From positions 4,030,001-4,094,000 of the forward strand of contig NZ_JACXSS010000001.1 in the NCBI RefSeq assembly GCF_014850955.1: DNA of 64,000 bases, given 5' to 3'. This DNA comes from Methylomonas albis (lineage in GTDB: Bacteria; Pseudomonadota; Gammaproteobacteria; Methylococcales; Methylomonadaceae). Position numbers and translations under genes: made by a program. Numbering within the stretch: the first letter of the stretch is position 1; every line of letters begins with the position of its first letter. Under the pieces are notes generated by a model. That model had not been told where the DNA came from and ran no database searches. It was given only the letters and a program-made list of their open reading frames with translations. Below, piece after piece: positions 36,739-45,034 of the stretch.

Positions 36739-37779
36739 CTAGAAATTTAGTGATCGGCTCATTGTTTCGTTGAGAATTTGGCTTTTGTGTTCAGTGCAGA
36801 GATGTGCGTAGCGGTCGGTACTGATTAGGCTTTTATGTCCTAATATTTCCGCTATTTCCTTCAGCGTACGACCGTCACGTGCCAACGTCGATGCGGTGTC
36901 ATGCCGCATATCATGCCATCGAAAGCTTTTGATATTGGCAGCCTTCAAGCAACTGGCCCATTGTTTTTTATAGTCGAATGGCTTATTGGGATCAGTTGTT
37001 GATGGAAATAATAATCGACTTCCTACTTCCCGATGTTTTTTGAGTTCATCCAACGTGACACTGGGAATAGGTGTATGTCTCGGCTGGCCATTCTTGGTGT
37101 CGGCTAGAAGGGCCAGGCCCTTGTCAAAATCAATATCACACCAGCGCAATTGATCGAGTTCGCCTTTGCGCATTCCAGTGGTCAGCGCCATCAGGACTTT
37201 TAGATAAAATTTGCCACCAATCGCTTGGGCGGCGCGAATCAGACGCGGTTTTTCTTCATCAGATAGATAGCGTATGACTTTATTGTCTACAGTTTGAGAG
37301 CGAACTTTTTTACAGGGATTTTCGTCGATGTATTGTTCTGCAACCGTATCGTCCTCTTGCTGCCGTGTGGCAAAATCCATGACAGAGGATAAAACAGCCA
37401 GGTAGCGGTTGTAGGTGGCTGGGGCTTGCGTACGTTTGGGCCTGAGCTTGAGTCGAATTTCATCGGGTGTGATTTCCGGTAAAAGCGTTTTGCCGAATTG
37501 ATCGGCCCACCATTTGACTAAACGCGCACGGTCGTGGTCTTTGCCCGTCCACCAGGCCATGTATTCATCGGCCAGACGATCAAAAGGAATGGTGCATGGA
37601 CGAATGCCCTTGGCTTCGAATTCTTGATATTCTAGAACAGACCGATTGCCCCAAGTGCGGGCATCTTGCTTCCGTCGAAAAGTTTTAGTTTTGATTCCCT
37701 TACCAGATTTGGTAAGAATTGTGCGGTAACGAGTTTCCCCGTTTTTGAGATCAACTTTGATGATATGAAAATTTAGCAT
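36739..37779 (-). CDS. Phage/island-type tyrosine integrase beside tRNA-Lys
   Basis: A 346-aa integrase. Catalytic residues: Arg in LTTGMRKGELDQLRW, His-X-X-Arg in FRWHDMRHDTASTLARDG, His in ILGHKSLISTDRYAHL and Tyr in the same segment. The N-terminus has an arm-binding-like beta sheet (GETRYRTILTKSGKGIKTKTF in part). It reads away from the tRNA-Lys gene and lies 125 bases from it, the usual place for an island integrase. It is the best candidate for the enzyme that recognised the 46-bp tRNA repeat and could still excise the island. Confidence 0.94.
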   Translation of the reverse strand: MLNFHIIKVDLKNGETRYRTILTKSGKGIKTKTFRRKQDARTWGNRSVLEYQEFEAKGIRPCTIPFDRLADEYMAWWTGKDHDRARLVKWWADQFGKTLLPEITPDEIRLKLRPKRTQAPATYNRYLAVLSSVMDFATRQQEDDTVAEQYIDENPCKKVRSQTVDNKVIRYLSDEEKPRLIRAAQAIGGKFYLKVLMALTTGMRKGELDQLRWCDIDFDKGLALLADTKNGQPRHTPIPSVTLDELKKHREVGSRLLFPSTTDPNKPFDYKKQWASCLKAANIKSFRWHDMRHDTASTLARDGRTLKEIAEILGHKSLISTDRYAHLCTEHKSQILNETMSRSLNF

Positions 37780-37904
37780 CTGTGCTTCCTCATGCTAGAG
37801 GGTTAAAACACAACTACCAGTAAAATCACTGTAGTCGGCTGTTTTAGCACACAGTTACTGAAGCTTAAAGTCCTTGTAAGCTTTTGTTTTTTCAATCAAT
37901 TCAG

Positions 37905-37950
37905 TGGTGGGTCGTGTGCGATTCGAACGCACGACCATCGCATTAAAAGT
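37905..37950 (-). repeat. attR: 46-bp tRNA-Lys 3' sequence, right end of the island
   Basis: Perfect copy of 20344-20389. It covers the encoded CCA, acceptor 3' strand, T arm, variable loop and anticodon arm 3' side of the intact tRNA. The right edge of the island lies within this repeat. Confidence 0.9.
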
Positions 37951-37980
37951 GCGGTGCTCTACCGGCTGAGCTAACGACCC
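37905..37980 (-). tRNA. tRNA-Lys (UUU anticodon)
   Basis: A 76-nt cloverleaf on the minus strand: acceptor GGGTCGT pairs with ACGACCC, D arm TAGCTCAG..., anticodon loop CTTTTAA with TTT, T loop TTCGAAT, discriminator A and an encoded CCA. It serves as the integration site of the island and remains complete because the element restored its 3' end. Confidence 0.97.
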
Positions 37981-38075
37981 TGAATGAGCCGCCCATTATA
38001 CTTAAAAATATCTTCTTTGCAACGATTAATTGTAATAAATACAAAAAATAGCCTCATCTCGTCCCAAATCCCGCT

Positions 38076-38624
38076 TCATTCCTTTACCGGCCTTTTTTCC
38101 AGCTTTCTTTGCAAGGTTCTTCTGTGCATATTTAAGGCTCTCGCTGCGGCAGAGATATTGCCATCATGTTGCATCAGCACTTTTTGCAAATGCTCCCACT
38201 CCAAGCGCTTCACCGATAGCGGGTTATCGCTGATGGCTACCGTCGCATCGCCTTCGTTTTTGTACAAGGCATTGACAATCTCATCGGCGTTCGCCGGCTT
38301 AGTCAGATAATGAATCGCCCCCAATTTAATGGCCTCCACGGCGGTGGCAATACTGGCGAAACCGGTCAGCATGACAATTTGGGTATTGTCATCCAAGGAA
38401 ATCAATTTCTTGACCATTTCCAGACCGGAGTCAAACCCAATCCGCAAATCGATCACCGCGTATTCAGGCTCGGTTTGTTCTGCCAATTTCATTGCCGTAT
38501 CGACATCGTTGGCGACAGTCACTTGAAAATTTCGTTTTTCTAACGCTGGCTTCAACACCGAACAAAAGGTGACGTCATCGTCGACCAGCAGTAAATTGGG
38601 CTTATCCATAGGTAATTGGGTCAT
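38076..38624 (-). CDS. regA: RegA/ActR/PrrA-family response regulator
   Basis: A 182-aa redox response regulator. The receiver domain has the acidic pair DDD (LLVDDDVTF), the phosphorylated Asp in AVIDLRIGFDSGLEMV, Thr in VMLTGFASIATAVEAIKLGA and Lys in YLTKPA. The C-terminal Fis-type HTH (HDGNISAAARALNMHRRTLQRKLEKR) matches the highly conserved RegA DNA-binding domain. Its start overlaps the sensor gene by 23 bases. RegA-type regulators control energy metabolism genes in response to respiration state. A second Met at 38609 is a possible start. Confidence 0.92.
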   Translation of the reverse strand: MTQLPMDKPNLLLVDDDVTFCSVLKPALEKRNFQVTVANDVDTAMKLAEQTEPEYAVIDLRIGFDSGLEMVKKLISLDDNTQIVMLTGFASIATAVEAIKLGAIHYLTKPANADEIVNALYKNEGDATVAISDNPLSVKRLEWEHLQKVLMQHDGNISAAARALNMHRRTLQRKLEKRPVKE

Positions 38625-39975
38625 GCGTACTCTCCTTAGCTAGTAACGGCAAACTGATCTCAACGCAGGCGCCGCCCGACTGTAAATTACTGAACTGTAT
38701 TTTACCGCCGAGTCGCTTGATGGTGGTGTAGGTCAAGAACAATCCAACACCCATGCCCTGCTTATTACTTTTGACCGGTTGGTGCCCTGCAAACTCGATA
38801 AACTCAGCGGGCAAGCCCGGACCAAAATCCCTGATTTTCAAGTTTAATGTATCCTCGTTCCATTCAACATGAAACTCGATACCAGCATCGACCGGGGACG
38901 CCTCGGCAGCGTTATTAAGGATATTGATGATGGAGTGGGTCACCGTACGTTCCGCAATTACTCGCGCCTCCATATCGACATCCGGCGAAATAAATAGCTT
39001 GAGCCGAGTAGCAGCTTTATGCGTCCGCCACTGCCCCAGCACTTCATCGATATACTCACTTACCAGCATTACCTTACCGGACTCGGCCCGCATCTCGCCG
39101 GCGGAGGCCGACATTACCGACAAGGCCTGTTTGCAGCGGTCGATCTGCTGCTGAACAATCACCAGTTTCTGATGCAAATCCGGGTAACGATGCTCTGACA
39201 ACTCTTCAGCCATCTCATGAGTTAAAATCGCAATCGTACCCAGCGGGGTCCCCATATCGTGCGCGGCGCTAGCGGCTAAGGTGCCCAGCGACACTACCCG
39301 CTCGTCTCGCAACGCGCTTTCGCGGGCATCGGCCAGATTGCGCTCACGCTCTTTTAAGGTTTTGGACAGCTCGACCACGAAAAAGGCCACTAAGCCGGCG
39401 CTAAACACAAAACCAAACCACATGCCAAATACATGCAGATTGAAATAGCGCCTGTCGTTCATCAAATGCATTTGTAACGTCATTTCCGGCGTCATTTCCG
39501 CCATCGCCGGATGAGCCATATGCGGCTCCACCGCCGGCAACGGTACGTTGTAGGCTATCAGTACCGTATAGACGCAGGACGTAATGATCACCATATTCCA
39601 GGCATAAGCCTGCGGCAGCATGATGGCGGTAACAATCAACGGCAACAGAAACACCCAAATGATCGGATTTGACGCGCCGCCGGTCAGATAAAGCAAATAA
39701 GCCAAGGCCAACACATCCATGCATATTTGCGAAAAAATCTCATGTTCGGTGACTTCCTCCGGCGTTCTCAGTCGCAACCAGGTATAGAGATTGAGTATCG
39801 AAATCGCAAAAATCGCCAGCCACAACTGGTTTTGCGGCAAATTGATACCCAGGCCATTCACTGCAAGAAACACCGCGACAGTGACGGCAAACAGCATCAG
39901 GTTTCTGAGGATGTATAGCCAACGCAGGTTTTCCCGAATAGATATTTCGGCTTTAGGCAGGATGTGTGAAAGCAT
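38602..39975 (-). CDS. regB: RegB/PrrB/ActS-family redox sensor histidine kinase
   Basis: A 457-aa membrane kinase with about six spans. GGASNPIIWVFLLPL carries the GGxxNP ubiquinone-binding motif of RegB. The H box is SAAHDMGTPLGTIAIL; a Cys a few dozen residues further (QIDRCKQALSVMS) fits the redox-active Cys of RegB. ATPase boxes follow (INILNNAAEAS, IRDFGPGLP, GMGVGLFL). With RegA it forms a two-component system. The pair borders the tRNA-Lys island but by base composition belongs to the chromosome backbone. Confidence 0.93.
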   Translation of the reverse strand: MLSHILPKAEISIRENLRWLYILRNLMLFAVTVAVFLAVNGLGINLPQNQLWLAIFAISILNLYTWLRLRTPEEVTEHEIFSQICMDVLALAYLLYLTGGASNPIIWVFLLPLIVTAIMLPQAYAWNMVIITSCVYTVLIAYNVPLPAVEPHMAHPAMAEMTPEMTLQMHLMNDRRYFNLHVFGMWFGFVFSAGLVAFFVVELSKTLKERERNLADARESALRDERVVSLGTLAASAAHDMGTPLGTIAILTHEMAEELSEHRYPDLHQKLVIVQQQIDRCKQALSVMSASAGEMRAESGKVMLVSEYIDEVLGQWRTHKAATRLKLFISPDVDMEARVIAERTVTHSIINILNNAAEASPVDAGIEFHVEWNEDTLNLKIRDFGPGLPAEFIEFAGHQPVKSNKQGMGVGLFLTYTTIKRLGGKIQFSNLQSGGACVEISLPLLAKESTHDPITYG

Positions 39976-40179
39976 AGAAACAACAGTAAATTGACGAAAG
40001 CTTATTGGCGATATCGCACCGCCGATCGTTTAAGAAGGCGCAAAGCCGATCAACTTAGGATGCCAGTACCCGAACAACGCAAAATCGATTTAGCTATACA
40101 CGACGACATCACCCTTGCGCGCGTAAGGCGCATGTGACCGTTTATAACAAATCGGCGCTTTGAACGATAGTGTGGCATA

Positions 40180-40455
40180 TCACGCACTTGCTAAGCGCCA
40201 GCCACCGTTTTTATCCACCCATCTCATGCTTAGCCAATACCAGAAAGTCATAGGCAACATCATGGCGAACCACTCCCAATCCTCGATTAAAAACAATTTG
40301 GCCACCCAGCCATTACCATCGAAATAGAGCGTCCAAGGCACGCAGTAAAAGGTAAAAACGATACTACTCCAGATCAGTAGCAACGCGCCTTTGCGAGTTT
40401 CTATACTGGATAGCGCCAGGAACACCCAGAGCGGGGTTTTATCGGTTTTTTGCAT
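40180..40455 (-). CDS. Small membrane protein of unknown function
   Basis: A 91-aa protein with two hydrophobic segments (ALLLIWSSIVFTFYCVPWTLY in part and WFAMMLPMTFWYWLSMRWV in part) separated by a short loop. It begins MQKTDKTPLWVFLAL. No domain is known to me. It is on the same strand as regB and about 200 bases upstream of it, so it could precede that operon. Confidence 0.65.
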   Translation of the reverse strand: MQKTDKTPLWVFLALSSIETRKGALLLIWSSIVFTFYCVPWTLYFDGNGWVAKLFLIEDWEWFAMMLPMTFWYWLSMRWVDKNGGWRLASA

Positions 40456-40812
40456 ACTTCTTCTCCACTGAAAAATCTATCGCCAAGCCAATTAGCAGGG
40501 CAACAACCTAACAACAAATGACTAGAAAAGAAAGAAATTCCTGAGCGAATCCGCCAGAACAATCCTCTCCTCCCATTCCAGAAACCCTATCAGTAATTAA
40601 ACTGTGTTATATAAAACAAGTCTCTGAGTTATTTCCCCGTGTTTCGACAACCACCCAACGAAACCACCCTACGTAAAAAGGTCACAATTCTTTGAAACTT
40701 ATACATTTTATTAAGATGGCCGATTATTCGCTTTAGATACCGTGCTTGCTTCAGGGATTTGCTTTCCAGCTGCGGTTATCAGGTCTTCATTCCTGCCATG
40801 TCTACCGCTGGC

Positions 40813-40928
40813 TCATCGGCAAATCGGTGAACGCAAGGATTGCCACACCCGTCGTGAGGCGGGGCCGGAAAATCACGGTTCTTAAAAACAATTTAAAGAA
40901 GGCCGGATTGCCCCATGTACGACATGGG
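40813..40928 (+). promoter_or_regulatory. Structured leader RNA, c-di-GMP-I riboswitch-like (tentative)
   Basis: Within the 552-bp gap before the first PEP-CTERM-like gene, several helices stand close together: TCATCG/CGGTGA (40813-40818 with 40825-40830), CCCGTC/GGCGGG with a GTGA tetraloop (40848-40863), and CCCATGT/ACATGGG (40912-40928). The words GGCAAA, ACGCAA, GCCAC and GCCGGATTGCC occur in the order found in GEMM-I RNAs, but the cores are not canonical. GGCAAATC at 40818 could pair with either of two GGATTGCC copies (40837-40844, 40905-40912), a switch-like option. The rest of 40456-40812 shows no gene. Confidence 0.35.
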
Positions 40929-41013
40929 TGCTGAGCAAAGTTTGACGCAATGTGATTGATCAAGCTTTGTCGGTTTCGCTGTTGCATTTATTTTAATTAA
41001 AAAGAGGATGATC

Positions 41014-42252
41014 ATGATTTTTCGCAAAACCGCTATAGCAGCTCTCTTGACAACCGGTCTGGCTGGCGTTTCCGGCCAAGCATTCGCGCATCAGTATTAC
41101 AACTTGACGGGGGCAGGCACCGTGGCCTCCGGGGATTCCGCCATAGGCTTTGGGATTGCAAATAGCATTAACGGCACTGACGGTGTTTCAGCCAACTCCA
41201 ACGGCACCAACCGCGTTGCCAACGGCACCAATACTTATACTGTCGGCGACTTAACCGCCAATACTTTGATACCAGGAACCGGTACAGCAGCTGCGACCGC
41301 TACCGAGGTATCCGGCAACCTGCCTTATATGTGGTACTCCGGTCAGCATACTTATGGTGGTACGGGCAATGTAGTCAAAGCCAACAGCTCAGTCGTAGGC
41401 GTCTCAGCCGGTGCCACCAAGCGTGAAATTTTTACCGGCAGCAGCGTTACTGACAATACCGGCTCTTTGGCCAATGTTACCGGAACTGGAAACGGCAACA
41501 GCATCACCTTGCCAAACGGTCAAGTGATACAAGCCCCGTCAACAGGAACTTGGGGTACCAATGTAACTACCGGCTTGTGGAATGCTTATAACGCCAAAAA
41601 CACAGGCGCCAACGCGTCTACATGGGGCACAATCATGGCCGACCTGCCGACCTCGGGCCCAAATGCCGGCGATCATCCCTACATTGCAGTCGCCGGCAAC
41701 TCAGCCGAAACCGGCCTTGGCCTGGATTACGGTTTGATTCATATCAGCTGTGGTGACAATAGCGCTACCGATAACTGCGCGACGACCGGCAACGTCTTAA
41801 CCACCATCAGCATCAAAGCCGATACCGACTACGCTGCAAACAATCTCGCATCCGGCGGGTTGCTGGATGTAGCCTTGTATCGCGGCGCCGACTCCAGCTT
41901 AAGTTCAAGCCGCACAGCCGCGGCTGATATTACTGGCGCAGCACCGACCGACATTCAAGGCTCAGACCTGGGTGCGGCAATTTGGAGCGCTCATGCAACC
42001 AGTCTAAGTGATTTACTGTCTTTCAGCTTTATTTTCAACCAAGCCGAGTGGAATGCCACCGATACAGCTGGCCTATCGGAAACGAATGGTTTCTATACCT
42101 TGGTGGTTGGCGCTCACGGCGGCTCAGCGTTATCAGGCTTAACCTATGACGTGTTGGTTACCACTTCGGCGGTTCCAGTACCTGGCGCAGTTTGGTTGTT
42201 CGGCAGCGCAATGGCCGGCTTGATTGGCTTCGGTCGTCGTAAAAACGCTTAA
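41014..42252 (+). CDS. PEP-CTERM-like secreted surface protein
   Basis: A 412-aa exported protein: signal peptide (MIFRKTAIAALLTTGLAGVSGQAFA), long Asn/Thr/Gly/Ala-rich body, and a C-terminal sorting tail VPVPGAVWLFGSAMAGLIGF followed by GRRKNA. This tail (a proline-containing motif, a membrane span and a basic end) is the PEP-CTERM-type signal processed by exosortase/archaeosortase-family enzymes in Gram-negative bacteria that make exopolysaccharide. No exosortase is in the window. ATG 41014 is preferred over 41008 because AAGAGG ends eight bases ahead. The leader region upstream is structured. Probable surface or matrix protein. Confidence 0.88.
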   Translation: MIFRKTAIAALLTTGLAGVSGQAFAHQYYNLTGAGTVASGDSAIGFGIANSINGTDGVSANSNGTNRVANGTNTYTVGDLTANTLIPGTGTAAATATEVSGNLPYMWYSGQHTYGGTGNVVKANSSVVGVSAGATKREIFTGSSVTDNTGSLANVTGTGNGNSITLPNGQVIQAPSTGTWGTNVTTGLWNAYNAKNTGANASTWGTIMADLPTSGPNAGDHPYIAVAGNSAETGLGLDYGLIHISCGDNSATDNCATTGNVLTTISIKADTDYAANNLASGGLLDVALYRGADSSLSSSRTAAADITGAAPTDIQGSDLGAAIWSAHATSLSDLLSFSFIFNQAEWNATDTAGLSETNGFYTLVVGAHGGSALSGLTYDVLVTTSAVPVPGAVWLFGSAMAGLIGFGRRKNA

Positions 42253-42268
42253 ACCCCTGATTATGTGC

Positions 42269-42307
42269 GGCAATGCAAAAACAGCATTGCCCCTCTTTTA
42301 TTTTTAT
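42269..42307 (+). terminator. Rho-independent terminator or attenuator between PEP-CTERM genes
   Basis: GGCAATGC (42269-42276) pairs perfectly with GCATTGCC (42284-42291), then CCTCTTTTATTTTT. It lies 12 bases upstream of the next start, so partial read-through may set lower expression of the second gene. Confidence 0.75.
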
Positions 42308-42318
42308 GAGGTAACACA

Positions 42319-43155
42319 ATGGTAACTTCTTCTTTGTTCAAACAATCGACTTTGGCAGCGGCTATTGGCGGCCTGATGCTGGTAAGTACCAGCGCCAGTG
42401 CGCATCTGACTTACAACGCGGCTGGCCCTAACGTGAGTGATAACGATAACGCGTCATGGACCGGCGACGGCATGGACTCGGCATACGCCGGCAGTTTGCC
42501 AATTGCCTGGACGGCCTATATCGACAATCAGGGTGGCGTACCCTACTCTTTGACCGCCAGTTCGGCCGACGCTCAAGGGCAGACCGGTAACAGCAGCTAT
42601 ATTCTAGGCGCTGGTGCATATTCGTACTTGGATACCCGTGGTTTAGGTGATTTCCCACCACCTAACTGGGGGCATTCGTCCGATTTCGCAATGTTTGAGT
42701 TGGGTACGAACGCAGACGTAACCATTACTGTGAGTGCCGATTTGAATTCCGGCTTACGTTCAGCCTTCGGTGTATGGAGCGGCTGGGATACAGGCGGCGG
42801 ATCAAGACACGGCGCTTATCCCAATAATGGCGCATACGACCCAATGGCGGCATTTCCCTTAGGTGCGAATCTGGAGTTGATCAACGGCAGCACCAGCACT
42901 TGGGCCTATGACGACAATTCAGATGGTACCGCCACCTTAACTTTGACTAATTTGGCCGCCGGTCAATACACTATGATTATTGGTGGTTACGACGGTCCTT
43001 TGGCGGGACATTCTGCGGGAAGTAACCTGGCTTATTCCGCAACTATCTCTGCTGCCACCGTTAGTTCACCGGTTCCAGTGCCTGGCGCTGTCTGGTTGTT
43101 CGGTACTGCACTGATGGGTTTTCTTGGTCTAAGCAAGCGTAAAGGCTGGGGTTAA
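42319..43155 (+). CDS. PEP-CTERM-like secreted surface protein
   Basis: A 278-aa protein with signal peptide (TLAAAIGGLMLVSTSASA), a beta-rich body and the tail VPVPGAVWLFGTALMGFLGL with a basic end SKRKGWG. GAGGT precedes the ATG by seven bases. The tail is nearly the same as in the gene upstream, but the bodies differ, so the two share sorting rather than function. A strong terminator follows. Confidence 0.88.
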   Translation: MVTSSLFKQSTLAAAIGGLMLVSTSASAHLTYNAAGPNVSDNDNASWTGDGMDSAYAGSLPIAWTAYIDNQGGVPYSLTASSADAQGQTGNSSYILGAGAYSYLDTRGLGDFPPPNWGHSSDFAMFELGTNADVTITVSADLNSGLRSAFGVWSGWDTGGGSRHGAYPNNGAYDPMAAFPLGANLELINGSTSTWAYDDNSDGTATLTLTNLAAGQYTMIIGGYDGPLAGHSAGSNLAYSATISAATVSSPVPVPGAVWLFGTALMGFLGLSKRKGWG

Positions 43156-43260
43156 CAGAAAACCAGGGGACGGATTGCCTCAAGGAGTCGGGCGCAATGT
43201 TTTAAACAGGAAGGATAAAACGTAGATTGTTGACGGATTAACCAAGACATGGACGCATGC

Positions 43261-43298
43261 AACCCCGAATACGGCAGGAAGCCGATTCGGGGTTTTTT
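43261..43298 (+). terminator. Strong Rho-independent terminator
   Basis: CCCCGAAT and ACGGC pair with GCCGATTCGGGG with one bulged A, followed by TTTTTT (43293-43298). It ends the PEP-CTERM pair just before a convergent gene. Confidence 0.88.
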
Positions 43299-43309
43299 AT
43301 GCGCACTTC

Positions 43310-44959
43310 CTATTCTTGGTAGCCAAATACGGCAATATAGGGTTTTAGTATGGGCATGACAGGCTCATAAAACGCCTGATAATGCTGCCAACGAGCCAAT
43401 GACCGGGTGTAAATTGGCTGTGTAACATCCACAAAGCTGGGTGTCGCTATGAACCGACCTTGGGCTTTTTCGTGAAATGCATTGATTTCGTCAGTCCACT
43501 CAAGATTCAATAACTCAAAGACTTGCCGAAATGAATTTTCAAAATGATTGACGGTATCTTCATAGCGTAATTCGATAAATTTCGGTTGCATCATGGGTTT
43601 GATGGTTAACCAAAGCTTCATCACCGCGGCATATTGTTCGGCTACCCCCTGCCAATCGGTGAGGTTGGCGGTGACCGCGGATGGCGCAAAAGCTTGCTGA
43701 AAACAGCTCAAACAAACATCACGGGGGTCGCGCAAGGCGAATAAAATTTTGGCCTCAGGAAATAGGCAGGCGATCAGTCCAATGTCAATGCTATTCAAAG
43801 CCACTTTATCGATAAAGCGGCTTTGAATAGCGGTTTGACCATATTCTTCACGAACTCGTTGCCAATAATACTGCCTTAATTGGCGAGCTTGATCGATACC
43901 GAGTAGGCGCACGCCATCAACCAGATTGTCTATGCGGCATTTTGTAAATTTTTGCAGTTGTAGTATCAGGCCGTGAATCAAATCATTTTCATCCGAGGTT
44001 TCCACCTCTGGATGCGCGGCTAGGACTTGTTCTGTGAGGGTCGTACCTGAACGTAAGAAGCCCATTAAAAAATGGGGTGTCGGCAGATCGTCGGCAAAAT
44101 CGGTAACTGACCAGCGTGACAGCAGTGCCTGGTCGTATCCAGCCTGATTATTTTTAATGGCTGTGAATATTTGCTGTTTATCCAATGCCTTTATTTCGGG
44201 TAATTCTTTATATCGTTGCTTAGCTTGTAAACAGGCCTGAAACGAGGCCTCGTATTCACCTGTTTTGTCTAGTACACCGACTAGTTCTTGCCAGGCACGT
44301 GCGGTTTGTTGCGGATTGAGGTTAGCCTTAATTACTGCTTCAAACCTTCGTTTGGCGGTGGATAAATCGCCTAAATGGGCCTCGATAATGGCCAGCATAT
44401 TGTTGCAAGCCGGTTCGTTGGGGCGAAGCTGGCAAACCCGTTGAGCATAGGATAGAGCTTCCGAGAAGCGATTGACCCGCACCAAATAAAGCGCGTGGTT
44501 GTTCAAGGCTACGGGATTGACTGGTTCCAGAGTAACCGCGAGTTCGGTCAGCTCAATCGCTGTGACAAGATCGCCCCAATGATGCAGTTGTTCGGCAAGT
44601 TCCAGAATCAAGCGTACTTCGCGCTTGATCTGCGCGTTATTTTTTAACTGTTTGGCCGCTTGCTTTAGATAGCTTAAACCCTCTTGAATTCGATGCTGCC
44701 AGCAAAGGGCTTGGCCAAGTCCTGCCAGCGCCTCGGCATTAGTCGGCTCTAATTTGAGTGTTTGTTGGAACCAATGCGTAGTTGCTAAGACATCGCGCTG
44801 TCCGACTGCCTGCCATGCCATTTTGAGTGTTTCAACGACAGTCAGTTGCGTTGCCGGTGTGCTTTTGTTACCGCAGCAAGCTTTAAATTTCTTACCGCTA
44901 TTACAAGGACAAGGATCGTTGCGGCCTACTTTAGCCGAGACATTGGCAGTATTTTTCAT
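43310..44959 (-). CDS. SEC-C zinc motif/TPR/sulfotransferase protein
   Basis: A 549-aa cytoplasmic protein. N-terminal SEC-C zinc motif (GRNDPCPCNSGKKFKACCG), then about six TPR-like repeats (e.g. LEPTNAEALAGLGQALCWQ), then a sulfotransferase domain (about 285-540) with the PAPS phosphate loop GFLRSGTTLTEQVL, the 3'-phosphate region LFALRDPRDVCLSCF and a WYQ-like end. It probably transfers sulfate from PAPS to a carbohydrate or protein, with TPRs for substrate contact. It converges on the PEP-CTERM genes, so surface glycan modification is possible but unproven. Confidence 0.87.
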   Translation of the reverse strand: MKNTANVSAKVGRNDPCPCNSGKKFKACCGNKSTPATQLTVVETLKMAWQAVGQRDVLATTHWFQQTLKLEPTNAEALAGLGQALCWQHRIQEGLSYLKQAAKQLKNNAQIKREVRLILELAEQLHHWGDLVTAIELTELAVTLEPVNPVALNNHALYLVRVNRFSEALSYAQRVCQLRPNEPACNNMLAIIEAHLGDLSTAKRRFEAVIKANLNPQQTARAWQELVGVLDKTGEYEASFQACLQAKQRYKELPEIKALDKQQIFTAIKNNQAGYDQALLSRWSVTDFADDLPTPHFLMGFLRSGTTLTEQVLAAHPEVETSDENDLIHGLILQLQKFTKCRIDNLVDGVRLLGIDQARQLRQYYWQRVREEYGQTAIQSRFIDKVALNSIDIGLIACLFPEAKILFALRDPRDVCLSCFQQAFAPSAVTANLTDWQGVAEQYAAVMKLWLTIKPMMQPKFIELRYEDTVNHFENSFRQVFELLNLEWTDEINAFHEKAQGRFIATPSFVDVTQPIYTRSLARWQHYQAFYEPVMPILKPYIAVFGYQE

Positions 44960-45034
44960 ATTCCCTGAAAGTGAAAACGCAATAAAGCGGACATAATAAC
45001 ACTGCTGGTTAAGCGAGTTTTGCAGAGATGATTA

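Noticed and set aside
40746-40934. Plus-strand frame before the first PEP-CTERM gene
   Set aside because: It covers the structured leader and its hairpins; no start signal or homology.
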